DNA of 7,361 nucleotides from Verrucomicrobia bacterium UBA4286 (GCA_002395905.1 DGVK01000180.1:1-7361), one strand, 5' to 3'; positions 1-6,276 are shown, numbered from the stretch's first letter. A program made the numbers and translations. The notes: a model not told the origin generated them from the letters alone.

Positions 1-56
1 GCGAAAAATCCGGGATAAGGGTGTATCCATAACGCCCCTTCAGCGCGGTTCGGGGA

Positions 57-81
57 AATATGGTATCATACGCATATGCGC
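57..81 (+). promoter_or_regulatory. Putative extended -10 promoter and palindrome upstream of the sugar-oxidation operon
   Basis: An extended -10 element (TGG followed by TATCAT at 64-69) lies 48 nt upstream of the first gene of the operon. No convincing -35 hexamer lies 16-18 bp upstream, so recognition would depend on the TGn extension. Transcription should begin near 76. A perfect 10-bp palindrome, cgcatatgcg (71-80), straddles that point and could be an operator, although short palindromes occur by chance. The TATGGTAT core also occurs in the tmRNA promoter at 5385-5392, which supports a shared promoter style. This is inference from motif matching only. Confidence 0.4.
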
Positions 82-104
82 GTACAGGCGCGCGCCAGCA
101 AATC

Positions 105-110
105 AAGGAG
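105..110 (+). promoter_or_regulatory. Shine-Dalgarno site of the SDR gene
   Basis: AAGGAG lies 7 nt before the ATG at 118 and is a near-perfect Shine-Dalgarno sequence. It fixes the start of the dehydrogenase gene. Confidence 0.8.
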
Positions 111-117
111 TTGATCA

Positions 118-903
118 ATGGGAAGATTCGAAGGCAAAGTCGTATTGGTGACCGGCGGCAACCGTAACACGGGACTGGACCTGGTCGAAAAGTTCATGCG
201 CGAGGGCGCCACGGTATACATGTGCGGCTCCAGCGAAGAATCGACCGCCCGCGGCATCGCGGCCTTGAAGTCGCGCGGCCTCGACGGATTCTTCGCGCAG
301 GCCTGCGACATATCCGACCGCTCGCAGGTCGACGCGCTGTTCGACACTGTCGAACGCCGCTCGGGACGGCTCGACATTCTCGTGAACAACGCCGCGAATC
401 AGGGGATCGGACACGGCGGCCCGCTTGAGATGGATCCCGCGAAATTCGACGAGGTCTTCGGCGTGAACGTTCGCGGAGGCTTCCAGGTCACGCAGGCCGC
501 GTGCAACCGCTTCTTCATGAAGCAGGAGAGCCGCGGCGTAGTGGTTTTCCTTTCGTCCAACACCGCCATGCGCGCCATCCGCGGCCGCACCGCCTACTGC
601 GCTTCCAAAGGCGCGATAAACTCCATGGTGCGCGCGCTCGCGCTCGACCTCGCGCCTCTCGGCATTCGCGTGAACTGCTGCGCGCCGGGCTACATCAACA
701 CCGAGCGCTGGGACACGCTCGACCCCGCGAAGGCGGCGCGCCGCCGTCTGAACTGTCCGCTAAGGCACGAGGCGATGGGTTCCGATATAGCGAACGTCGT
801 CGCATTCCTGGCCTCCGGCGACTCTGCGAACATGACGGGCGAGATAGTCACCTGCGACGCCGGCTGCTCGTGCCAGCACATGCCGGAGGACGTGGATGTC
901 TAA
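118..903 (+). CDS. SDR-family NAD(P)-dependent oxidoreductase (probable sugar/aldose dehydrogenase)
   Basis: A 261-residue classical short-chain dehydrogenase/reductase, the usual length for the family. The N-terminal Rossmann motif reads TGGNRNTG at residues 12-19. The middle glycine of the usual TGxxxGxG is an Asn here, which is unusual but leaves the fold recognisable. The NNAA motif is at 90-93. The catalytic set is Ser147, Tyr160 and Lys164 (YCASK), followed by the PGYINTE substrate-loop region and a C-terminal GEIVTCDAG strand. The start is set by AAGGAG at 105-110. The enzyme is cytosolic and would oxidise a hydroxyl using NAD(P)+. Neighbouring transporter, sugar-acid dehydratase and lactonase genes suggest that it oxidises an aldose to its lactone or a sugar acid to a keto acid. 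The substrate cannot be read from sequence. The gene overlaps the next one by 8 nt, so it is the first gene of an operon. Confidence 0.9.
   Translation: MGRFEGKVVLVTGGNRNTGLDLVEKFMREGATVYMCGSSEESTARGIAALKSRGLDGFFAQACDISDRSQVDALFDTVERRSGRLDILVNNAANQGIGHGGPLEMDPAKFDEVFGVNVRGGFQVTQAACNRFFMKQESRGVVVFLSSNTAMRAIRGRTAYCASKGAINSMVRALALDLAPLGIRVNCCAPGYINTERWDTLDPAKAARRRLNCPLRHEAMGSDIANVVAFLASGDSANMTGEIVTCDAGCSCQHMPEDVDV
885..890 (+). promoter_or_regulatory. Shine-Dalgarno site of the MFS gene
   Basis: GGAGGA lies inside the end of the dehydrogenase gene, 5 nt before the ATG at 896. It supports a start that overlaps the upstream gene by 8 nt rather than a later start. Confidence 0.75.
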
Positions 904-2140
904 GCGCTACAAGTGGATTCTCATCGCCCTTCTCAGCTGCGCGTTCTTCTTTCATCAGGCCGACCGCGCGCTCTTCGGGCTTTTGACTATACCGATCCAG
1001 GCCGACCTCGGCCTCAGCGACGTCCAGATAGGATGGATCAATACAACCTTGAGCTGGACGCTCGCGGGCATGACCGTCGTCGCCGGCTTCCTGGGCGACA
1101 GGCTTTCGCGCAAATGGATCATAACGATCTCGCTCATGGCGTGGTCGCTGATGACGGTTTGCATGGGCTTCATCGGCGGCTTCGCGGGCGCGCTCTTCTT
1201 CAGGGCGATCGCGACCGGCGTCGGTGAAAGCTTTTACGCGCCGAGCGCGTATGCGCTCATCGCCGTGCATCACAAGGAGACCCGGTCCGTCGCGCTGTCG
1301 ATCCACCAGGCCGCGCTCTACATAGGACTCATGGTTTCCGGCGTCGTCGTCGCGTGGGCGCTCGGGCTTCTCGGCTCGTGGCGGAACGTGTTCATCGCCT
1401 TCGGCGCGGCGGGTTTCGCGCTCGGCGTCGTATTCATCTGGGCGCTGAAGGACGCGCAGAGTCCGCAGGAGGTTGAACGCCCTGCCGCGCCGCGCGCCGG
1501 GAAGAATCCGGTCGCGCAATCGCTGCGCGCCTATTTCTGCAACCCGTCTGCGCTCTGCGCCACCGCCGGTTTCGTGGCGATCGTCTTCGTCAACAACGCC
1601 TATCTTTTCTGGGCGCCGAAGTTCGCCGCCGAGAAATTCGCGCTTGATGTAGGCGAGGCCGGAAGAGGCGTGATGCTGTGGCACCACCTCTTCGCTTTCG
1701 CGGCCATTCTCGCGGGCGGCGTGGTTACCGACAGGTTTGTCGGCAGATTCCCGCGCTTCAGGCTCGGCTTCCAGACGCTCGCGCTTCTCTGCGGGGCGCC
1801 GATGCTTGCGTGGATCGGCATGTCGTCGTCGTTCGCGGCGCTCCTGGTCGCGGCGAGCGCGTATGGCGTCTTCCGCGGACTCTTCGAAGTCAACACGCAT
1901 GCGTCGCTCTTCGACGTAATCCAGCCGCAGTACCGCTCGACCGCCGTCGGTCTTCTCAACATGATCGCGTTCTTCTTCGGCGGACTTTCGGGCGTAGCCA
2001 TGGGCGCGCTTTCGGGCAGATGGGGGATCAAAGGCTTCGAGACCGGGTTCTGCGTAATGGCCGCGACATATGCCGCCGGCGCGGCGCTGATGGCGATCAG
2101 CTTCTTCTTCACCTTTAAAAAGGACAGAGTGACAGAATGA
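896..2140 (+). CDS. MFS transporter, probable sugar or sugar-acid permease
   Basis: A 414-residue, strongly hydrophobic protein with the pattern of a 12-helix major facilitator. It is an inner-membrane secondary transporter, probably proton-coupled. Visible marks are an acidic/basic motif in helix 1 (HQADR, 20-24), the loop 2-3 signature GFLGDRLSRK (64-73, the MFS motif A pattern), a GESFYAPSAYALI stretch in helix 4, and a polar central loop after about residue 190 (KDAQSPQEVERP...) dividing two six-helix halves. The second half has a degenerate repeat of motif A (GGVVTDRFVGRFPR). The DR...DLGLS..QIGW region resembles sugar-acid (ACS-like) and spinster-type MFS members. Its place between a dehydrogenase and a sugar-acid dehydratase suggests that it imports the pathway substrate. 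It overlaps the upstream gene by 8 nt and the downstream gene by 4 nt (ATGA). Confidence 0.88.
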   Translation: MSKRYKWILIALLSCAFFFHQADRALFGLLTIPIQADLGLSDVQIGWINTTLSWTLAGMTVVAGFLGDRLSRKWIITISLMAWSLMTVCMGFIGGFAGALFFRAIATGVGESFYAPSAYALIAVHHKETRSVALSIHQAALYIGLMVSGVVVAWALGLLGSWRNVFIAFGAAGFALGVVFIWALKDAQSPQEVERPAAPRAGKNPVAQSLRAYFCNPSALCATAGFVAIVFVNNAYLFWAPKFAAEKFALDVGEAGRGVMLWHHLFAFAAILAGGVVTDRFVGRFPRFRLGFQTLALLCGAPMLAWIGMSSSFAALLVAASAYGVFRGLFEVNTHASLFDVIQPQYRSTAVGLLNMIAFFFGGLSGVAMGALSGRWGIKGFETGFCVMAATYAAGAALMAISFFFTFKKDRVTE

Positions 2141-3305
2141 AAATCACATCAATCAAAACCTTTGTAATCGACTGCTACCGCACGAACTGGGTGTTCGTGA
2201 AGGTCATGACCGACGAGGGGCTGCACGGCATAGGCGAAGGCACTCTCGAATACAAGGAAGGCGCGCTTGCGGGCGCTGTCGCCGATCTTGAGCACGCGTT
2301 GACCGGGCAGGATCCTTTCGACACGGAATGGATTCTGCATCAGAACTACCGCGATGCCTACTGGCGCGGCGGCGCTGTTCTCATGAGCGCGCTTTCGGCG
2401 GTCGACATGGCGCTCTGGGACATCAAGGGCAAGGCTCTCGGCCTGCCTGTATGGAAGCTCGCCGGCGGCAGATGCCGCGAGGGCGTTCCCTGCTACGCCA
2501 ACTGCTGGTTCGCGGGCGCGAAGGAGCCGGAGGAGTTCGCCGCAAAGGCGACGGCGGCGGTCGAGGCGGGCTTCAGGGGACTCAAGTGGGATCCCTTCGG
2601 AAAGAACTACCGGCAGCTCCCGCCAGAGGACTTCAAGAAGGCGATGAAGTGCATAGCGGCGGTCAAGGCGGCAACGGAAGGAAAGGCGGAAATCCTCATC
2701 GAATGCCACGGACGCTTCGACGTGCCGACGGCGCTCCGCGTCTGCAACGCGCTCGAGGAATTCTCGCCCTACTGGGTGGAGGAGCCCGTCATACCCGACA
2801 CGATGCGCGCGCTCGCCGACGTCCGCTCGCGCGTCCGCGTGCCGATCGCCTGCGGCGAAAGGCTCTACACGACGCAGCAGATCCTCGACGCAATAGAGCT
2901 CCGCGCCTGCGACTACCTGCAGCCGGACTCGTCTCATGCGGGCGGTACTCACCGGCATGAAGCAGATCGCCGCCATCTGCGACGCACACCACATCCCCTT
3001 CTGCGCCCACAATCCGTGCAGGCCCCGTCGCAAACGCCGTCACTCTCGCGCTCGGCGTTTCGACTCCCGGATACTGCATCCACGAGACGCTGTTCGACGA
3101 CGTGCCGTGGCGCAAGGACGTCATCGACGAAGATGTTCGCTTCGCCGACGGCCTCATGTACCCCTCCGACAGGCCCGGTCTGGGGATAGATTTGAACGAA
3201 GAGGCTGCGGCAGCGCACGCGAAGCGCGACCACTGGCTCAGGCATTACGTCGGCACGCTCACAAACGTGCGCCCGCCGGACAGCGTTAAATACTACCACT
3301 CATGA
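2137..3305 (+). CDS. Enolase-superfamily sugar-acid dehydratase (mandelate racemase / galactonate dehydratase type), frame broken by two single-base insertions
   Basis: This would dehydrate an aldonate (galactonate/gluconate-like) to its 2-keto-3-deoxy derivative using Mg2+. The N-terminal capping domain covers about residues 1-125, followed by the barrel. Lys150 (LKWDPFG) is in the catalytic-lysine position. Glu189 and His191 lie in ECHGRFD. Further metal ligands are Glu215/216 (VEEP) and Glu241 (CGERLY). The PDSSHAGG (263-270) and HNPCGP motifs supply the Asp/His dyad. As written, the first frame runs on to a stop at 3189 with about 80 nonsense residues. Homology leaves that frame after HAGG, continues in the second frame (TGMKQIAAICDAHHIPFCAHNPC) and then the third (GPVANAVTLALGVSTPGYC...) to the stop at 3303-3305. 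Removing one base near 2948 and one near 3020 restores about 388 residues, typical of the family. This is a sequencing/assembly error or a recent pseudogene. Start and stop both overlap neighbours as ATGA. Confidence 0.85.
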
Positions 3306-4333
3306 ATGCAATGATTGCCGCCATGACGATATTTCTCGGTTGCTACACAGACGACCCGCACCCTTGCGGACTGAAGACGCTCGCGCTGGACGTCGCGACA
3401 GGCGCGATGACCATAACCGGCGAGCACCGCGTTTCGAACGCGCTCTATCAGGCGCTGTCGCCGGACGGCCGATTCCTCTGGTCATGCACAGGCGAAGGAC
3501 TTGAATCGTTCCGCATAGATGACGGCAAACTCGTCCCGGTCGACTCGGTCGGACTTGGCGACTGCGTCTGCCATGTGGCGGCGATGCCGGCAGGCGACCG
3601 TGTCGTCTTCGCCGACTACCTCGGCGGCTTCGGCGGTTCGGTGAAAGTCGCCGATGGCACGTTCTGCGAAACCGTCCGCCACGCTCACACCGGCTGCGGG
3701 CCGAACCTTCCCCGCCAGAAAACGGCCCACTGCCATCAGGCATGTCCTCTGCCGGACGGTTCGGGCTATGTTCTGGTCGACCTCGGTCTAGACGAGCTTG
3801 TGACTTATCCTTCAGGTCGCGTATACAAGACTGCGCCTCTCGGTGCGGGCCCGCGTCACCTTCTATTCCATCCGAACGGACGTCTCGCCTTCCTTGTCTC
3901 GGAACTCGGCAACCTGATAACGACTCTTTCATGGAACGCGGCGGACGGCTTTCACTCGCTCTGCACTCTGCCGACGCGCGCGACGCCCGATAAGGCGGAC
4001 CTTGAACGCTCCGACAGCACAAACCTTGCGGCGGCGATTCGTCTTTCACCCGACGGCCGGCGCGTCATCGTATCCAACCGCGGCGAGAACTCGCTTGCCG
4101 CCTACGACTTCGACGAAGCGACGGGAGGTCTTTCGTTCAAGGCGCGGACGCTCCTCCCAGGCAGCTGGCCTCGCGACTTCATCTTTGTCGACGAAACGAC
4201 AGCGCTCGTCGCGATGGAACGCTCCGGCGAGGTGCATGCCGTTCGCTACGACGCGACGACTGGAGAGTTCAAGGTGCTTTCAACGCTCGGCGGGCTCTTC
4301 CGTCCGGTCGCGCTGCTCGCCGGCGCACGCTAG
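3302..4333 (+). CDS. Lactonase family protein, seven-bladed beta-propeller (6-phosphogluconolactonase / YbhE-like)
   Basis: A 343-residue protein of the Pgl/YbhE-type lactonase family, close to the usual length of 330-380. Repeated blade signatures are visible: LALDVATGAMT, ALSPDGRFLW, RQKTAHCHQACPLPDGSGYVLVDLG, GPRHLLFHPNGRLAFLVSELGN, IRLSPDGRRVIVSNRGENSLAAYDFD and PRDFIFVDE. The His-rich RQKTAHCHQ segment and the RHLLFHPNG segment are characteristic of the family. In this operon it would hydrolyse the lactone made by the dehydrogenase to the aldonate used by the dehydratase. A role in unphosphorylated sugar oxidation is therefore more likely than the pentose phosphate pathway, but this is inferred from context. 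The ATG at 3302 overlaps the upstream stop (ATGA). In-frame ATGs at 3311 and 3323 are alternatives, and none has a clear Shine-Dalgarno site, consistent with coupling. Its TAG stop shares CTAG with the convergent rlmN stop. Confidence 0.85.
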   Translation: MNAMIAAMTIFLGCYTDDPHPCGLKTLALDVATGAMTITGEHRVSNALYQALSPDGRFLWSCTGEGLESFRIDDGKLVPVDSVGLGDCVCHVAAMPAGDRVVFADYLGGFGGSVKVADGTFCETVRHAHTGCGPNLPRQKTAHCHQACPLPDGSGYVLVDLGLDELVTYPSGRVYKTAPLGAGPRHLLFHPNGRLAFLVSELGNLITTLSWNAADGFHSLCTLPTRATPDKADLERSDSTNLAAAIRLSPDGRRVIVSNRGENSLAAYDFDEATGGLSFKARTLLPGSWPRDFIFVDETTALVAMERSGEVHAVRYDATTGEFKVLSTLGGLFRPVALLAGAR

Positions 4334-5364
4334 CGCGCGACGCCGTTTACGTGGCGCAGACGCAACTGCCCGCACGCGGCGTCGGCGTCCTTGCCGCGCG
4401 AGCGTCTAAGCATCGTCTGCACATGGTGCTTCATAAGAACGTCGAGGAACATCAGCATGGTCGAGTCGTCGGGCGTCTTGAAGTCCGGCCGGTGCGAAAC
4501 GGGTGAAAGCGGGATGAGATTCACCTTCGCCATCGGCACGCGTCTCACCTGCCGCGCCAGCTCTTCGGCGCATTCGCGCGAATCGTTGACATCTTTTATG
4601 ACCGTATACTCGAATGTTATGACGCGCTTGGTGCGGTTGGTGTAGGCGGCGCATGCGGGAAGGAGCTCGTCGAGCGGCCAGCGTCTGTTTACCGGCATGA
4701 GCTGCGAGCGCAGTTCGTCGTTCGGGGCGTGAAGCGAGACGGAAAGCTCGAACTGTATCCCTTCCGATGCAAGCCGCTCGAAGCCCGGCACTACGCCGCA
4801 TGTCGAGATCGTTATGTGGCGCGCGCCGAGGTTGGGGCCTTTGCCGGCGTTGATGAGTTTGAGCGCGCGCATGGTTTCGTCGTAGTTCGCGAAAGGTTCG
4901 CCCATGCCCATCACCACGATGTTTGTAATTTCGCCGAGGCGTCGCCCCGCCATGTATTCGGCGACGATTTCGTCCGCCGTCAGCGAGCGCACCACCCCCT
5001 GCGCGCCGCTGGCGCAGAACGCGCACCCCATTCCGCACCCGACCTGCGTGGAGATGCATTGTGTGAAGCGGCCTGTCGCGGGGATGAGGACGGTCTCGAC
5101 CGAGTTGCCGTCCGCAAAGCCGATGAGGAGTTTCTTGGTGCCGTCCGACGATTCCGAGACGTCGAGCGTTTCCGCGCTCGTGAGAGGGAACTCTGTTTTG
5201 AGCGCCTCGCGAAAGTCCTTGGGCAGCGTGGTAGCCTGGTCCCAGTTCGTTATGTAGTCGCGGTAGAGGGAATGAAGAATCTGGTCTGCGCGGAATGAGC
5301 GCAGGCCTTTTTCCGAAAGAATGCCCTTCCATTCTTCGGGCAGGATGCTCCAGGCTGGTTTCAT
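4330..5364 (-). CDS. rlmN: Dual-specificity rRNA/tRNA adenine-C2 methyltransferase RlmN
   Basis: A radical-SAM enzyme that methylates C2 of A2503 in 23S rRNA and of A37 in some tRNAs. With the ATG at 5364 it has 344 residues, normal for the family. The radical SAM cluster motif CGMGCAFC gives Cys110, Cys114 and Cys117. The preceding CISTQVGC carries Cys103, matching the E. coli segment around Cys118. The C-terminal RRSRGKDADAACGQL carries Cys331, the expected methyl-carrying cysteine. VVMGMGEPFANYD is the GEP motif, and STCGVVPGFERLA and VSLHAPNDELR are family hallmarks. An in-frame TTG at 5406 would add 14 residues running through the promoter, so the ATG is preferred. No Shine-Dalgarno site precedes this ATG. 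An extended -10 lies so close that the transcript is probably leaderless. The gene is divergent from the tmRNA gene and convergent with the lactonase. Confidence 0.95.
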   Translation of the reverse strand: MKPAWSILPEEWKGILSEKGLRSFRADQILHSLYRDYITNWDQATTLPKDFREALKTEFPLTSAETLDVSESSDGTKKLLIGFADGNSVETVLIPATGRFTQCISTQVGCGMGCAFCASGAQGVVRSLTADEIVAEYMAGRRLGEITNIVVMGMGEPFANYDETMRALKLINAGKGPNLGARHITISTCGVVPGFERLASEGIQFELSVSLHAPNDELRSQLMPVNRRWPLDELLPACAAYTNRTKRVITFEYTVIKDVNDSRECAEELARQVRRVPMAKVNLIPLSPVSHRPDFKTPDDSTMLMFLDVLMKHHVQTMLRRSRGKDADAACGQLRLRHVNGVAR

Positions 5365-5368
5365 GGAT

Positions 5369-5400
5369 GCATAGTATATCAAATTATGGTATACTATGCG
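5369..5400. promoter_or_regulatory. Bidirectional palindromic promoter between rlmN and ssrA
   Basis: GCATAGTATATC (5369-5380) and GGTATACTATGC (5389-5400) are inverted copies of each other over 12 positions with one mismatch, separated by 8 nt. Each arm contains a TATACT -10 hexamer preceded by TGn. On the + strand this is TGG plus TATACT (hexamer 5390-5395), placing tmRNA initiation near 5402-5404. On the - strand it is TGA plus TATACT (hexamer 5378-5373), placing rlmN initiation at about 5366-5364. No good -35 is visible for either. The two polymerases could not occupy the site together, so mutual exclusion is expected. Confidence 0.65.
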
Positions 5401-5414
5401 CTGCAACCCTCAAT

Positions 5415-5765
5415 GGGGGTGATCCGGTTTCGACGGGACGAGTTGAGGTCGGGTAGCGCGTCGTGGATTCTCGTTGGCCACGTTAAAAAACGGGAACACA
5501 AAGTAACTGCGAACAACAGCTACAAACTGGCCGCCTGAGTAATGGCCGCCATGTCGAAGCGCCGATGTCTGCTGAGCGCCTAGACATCATCTAGCAGGCC
5601 ACGCTTAAGGGGGCTCCGCTCGCTCGCTTAAGGGTGCCGAATCGAACGGATGGATGCGGATAAGCCCGTGCGTCGGCATACCGCGTCCGAGATCAATGGC
5701 GCAATACACGCGTAGAAGCTCGGGTGATGCCGTTTCGGACAGGGGTTCGACTCCCCTCACCTCCA
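5415..5765 (+). ncRNA. ssrA: Transfer-messenger RNA (tmRNA)
   Basis: One-piece tmRNA of 351 nt for trans-translation (rescue of stalled ribosomes with SmpB). The tRNA-like ends pair: GGGGGTG at 5415-5421 with CACCTCC at 5758-5764, containing one G-U pair, with discriminator A at 5765. The 5' end carries the hallmark ggtttcgacggg. The 3' end carries cggac followed by a T arm, AGGGG-TTCGACT-CCCCT. Genomic sequence after the discriminator is AAA, so CCA must be added enzymatically. The resume codon GCG is at 5509-5511 after agtaact, and the tag frame ends at TGA 5536-5538. The encoded tag is ANNSYKLAA, which follows the tmRNA-borne alanine. About 11-13 nt between the predicted transcription start and 5415 would be removed by RNase P. 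No classical hairpin-plus-U-run terminator follows. Confidence 0.95.
5509..5538 (+). other. tmRNA proteolysis-tag reading frame
   Basis: Codons GCG AAC AAC AGC TAC AAA CTG GCC GCC TGA encode ANNSYKLAA. The LAA end matches the ClpXP-type degron consensus, while Lys stands where the common ALAA ending has Ala. A second stop (TAA, 5540-5542) follows but is out of frame. The frame is set by the conserved agtaact immediately before the GCG resume codon and by the classical -LAA terminus. Confidence 0.85.
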
Positions 5766-5839
5766 AAATAGGGAATAGGTGATAGTGAATAGTGAATAGG
5801 TTGTGCGTAGTTCGCCAAAGACCTATTCCCTATTTTGGA
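5762..5839. repeat. 19-bp perfect inverted repeat starting in the tmRNA 3' end
   Basis: 5762-5780 and 5821-5839 are perfect reverse complements (left arm tccaaaatagggaataggt), separated by 40 nt. The outer end of the left arm overlaps the last four bases of the tmRNA gene. The stem could fold in RNA and might help terminate or protect ssrA transcripts, but there is no U-run, so it is not a standard intrinsic terminator. Confidence 0.85.
5769..5803 (+). repeat. Tandem TAG-initial heptamer repeats
   Basis: Five consecutive 7-nt units read TAGGGAA, TAGGTGA, TAGTGAA, TAGTGAA, TAGGTTG. Degenerate units of the same type occur inverted at about 5848-5869, where the reverse strand reads TAGGTTA, TAGTGAA, TAACGAA. 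The 7-nt period and inverted partner explain the local base-composition change immediately after the tmRNA. Confidence 0.7.
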
Positions 5840-5862
5840 AACTATTCGTTATTCACTATAAC
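5835..5862 (+). promoter_or_regulatory. Possible promoter of the four-helix-bundle gene
   Basis: TTGGAA (5835-5840), a 16-bp spacer, then TATAAC (5857-5862) resembles a -35/-10 pair. A second TATAAC is at 5864-5869. Both lie inside repeat-rich DNA, so the match may be accidental. Confidence 0.25.
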
Positions 5863-5901
5863 CTATAACCTGCGGCGAAAGGCAAGAAAGGATAACATCT
5901 T

Positions 5902-6276
5902 GTGAAAGACAGCATACTGCTCATCAAGTCCAAGGCGTTTGCCTTGCGCATCGTGCGGCTGTACAAGTACTTGCGTGACCGCAAAGAATCGGTCGTCGCA
6001 AAGCAGATGCTGCGATCCGGCACTTCCATCGGCGCGAACATCGCCGAGAGCCGCTATGCGCAAAGCAAATCCGACTTCGCCGCCAAGCTTCAGATCGCTC
6101 TCAAAGAAGCTGCCGAGACGCAGTACTGGCTTGAGCTCCTACGCGATGCCGAGCTTGTCAAATCCGACAAGGCCTTCACCTCCCTTTGCGACGACTGCAC
6201 TGAGCTCATCAAGCTCCTCACCTCCAGCGTCAAGACTGCGAAGGCGAAATCACAATCGCAGGGAACTATGATATAA
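5902..6276 (+). CDS. Four-helix bundle protein (23S rRNA intervening-sequence / S23 family)
   Basis: A 124-residue protein beginning at GTG, with a GAAAGGA ribosome site at 5886-5892. It matches the S23/IVP family along nearly its whole length: KSKAFALRIVRLYKYLRD (helix 1), QMLRSGTSIGANIAESRYAQSKSDFAAKLQIALKEAAETQYWLELLRDA (helices 2-3, with the hallmark RSGTSIGANI..E and KEA.ET.YWL), and DDCTELIKLLTSSVKTAK (helix 4). Family members form small helical oligomers, some are encoded in insertions within 23S rRNA, and the DGR accessory protein Avd shares the fold. The cellular role is not established. The gene sits right after the tmRNA 3' end beside heptamer repeats, suggesting an acquired element. 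Its TAA stop (6274-6276) lies within the -10 box of the next gene. No reverse transcriptase is present, so an Avd role is not supported. Confidence 0.88.
   Translation: MKDSILLIKSKAFALRIVRLYKYLRDRKESVVAKQMLRSGTSIGANIAESRYAQSKSDFAAKLQIALKEAAETQYWLELLRDAELVKSDKAFTSLCDDCTELIKLLTSSVKTAKAKSQSQGTMI

Noticed and set aside
13..28. Small hairpin (ggata/tatcc) near the left edge as a terminator of an upstream gene
   Set aside because: It has only 5 pairs and no T-run, and the upstream gene is not visible.
848..1900. 350-codon open frame on the - strand across the transporter gene
   Set aside because: It is highly charged (Arg/Glu/Asp repeats), has no recognisable domain, and lies antisense to a clear MFS protein. 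It is a shadow of GC-rich codon use.
2149..3033. 294-codon - strand open frame across the dehydratase
   Set aside because: Its composition is that of an antisense shadow, and the + strand carries conserved enolase-superfamily motifs.
4729..5298. 189-codon + strand open frame across rlmN
   Set aside because: It is antisense to unmistakable RlmN motifs, including the radical-SAM cysteines, and has no ribosome site.
5364..5406. Upstream TTG start for rlmN, adding 14 residues
   Set aside because: The extension reads through both -10 boxes, lacks a ribosome site, and the length from the ATG at 5364 already fits the family.
5735..5765. A tRNA-like T arm and acceptor end suggesting a tRNA gene
   Set aside because: There is no D arm or anticodon arm nearby. 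The acceptor partner is 340 nt upstream, so this is the 3' part of tmRNA.
5769..5870. Short direct repeats as a CRISPR array
   Set aside because: The units are 7 nt, contiguous and without spacers, and no cas genes are present.
5902..6276. Four-helix-bundle protein as Avd of a diversity-generating retroelement
   Set aside because: No reverse transcriptase and no template/variable repeat pair are visible in the window.
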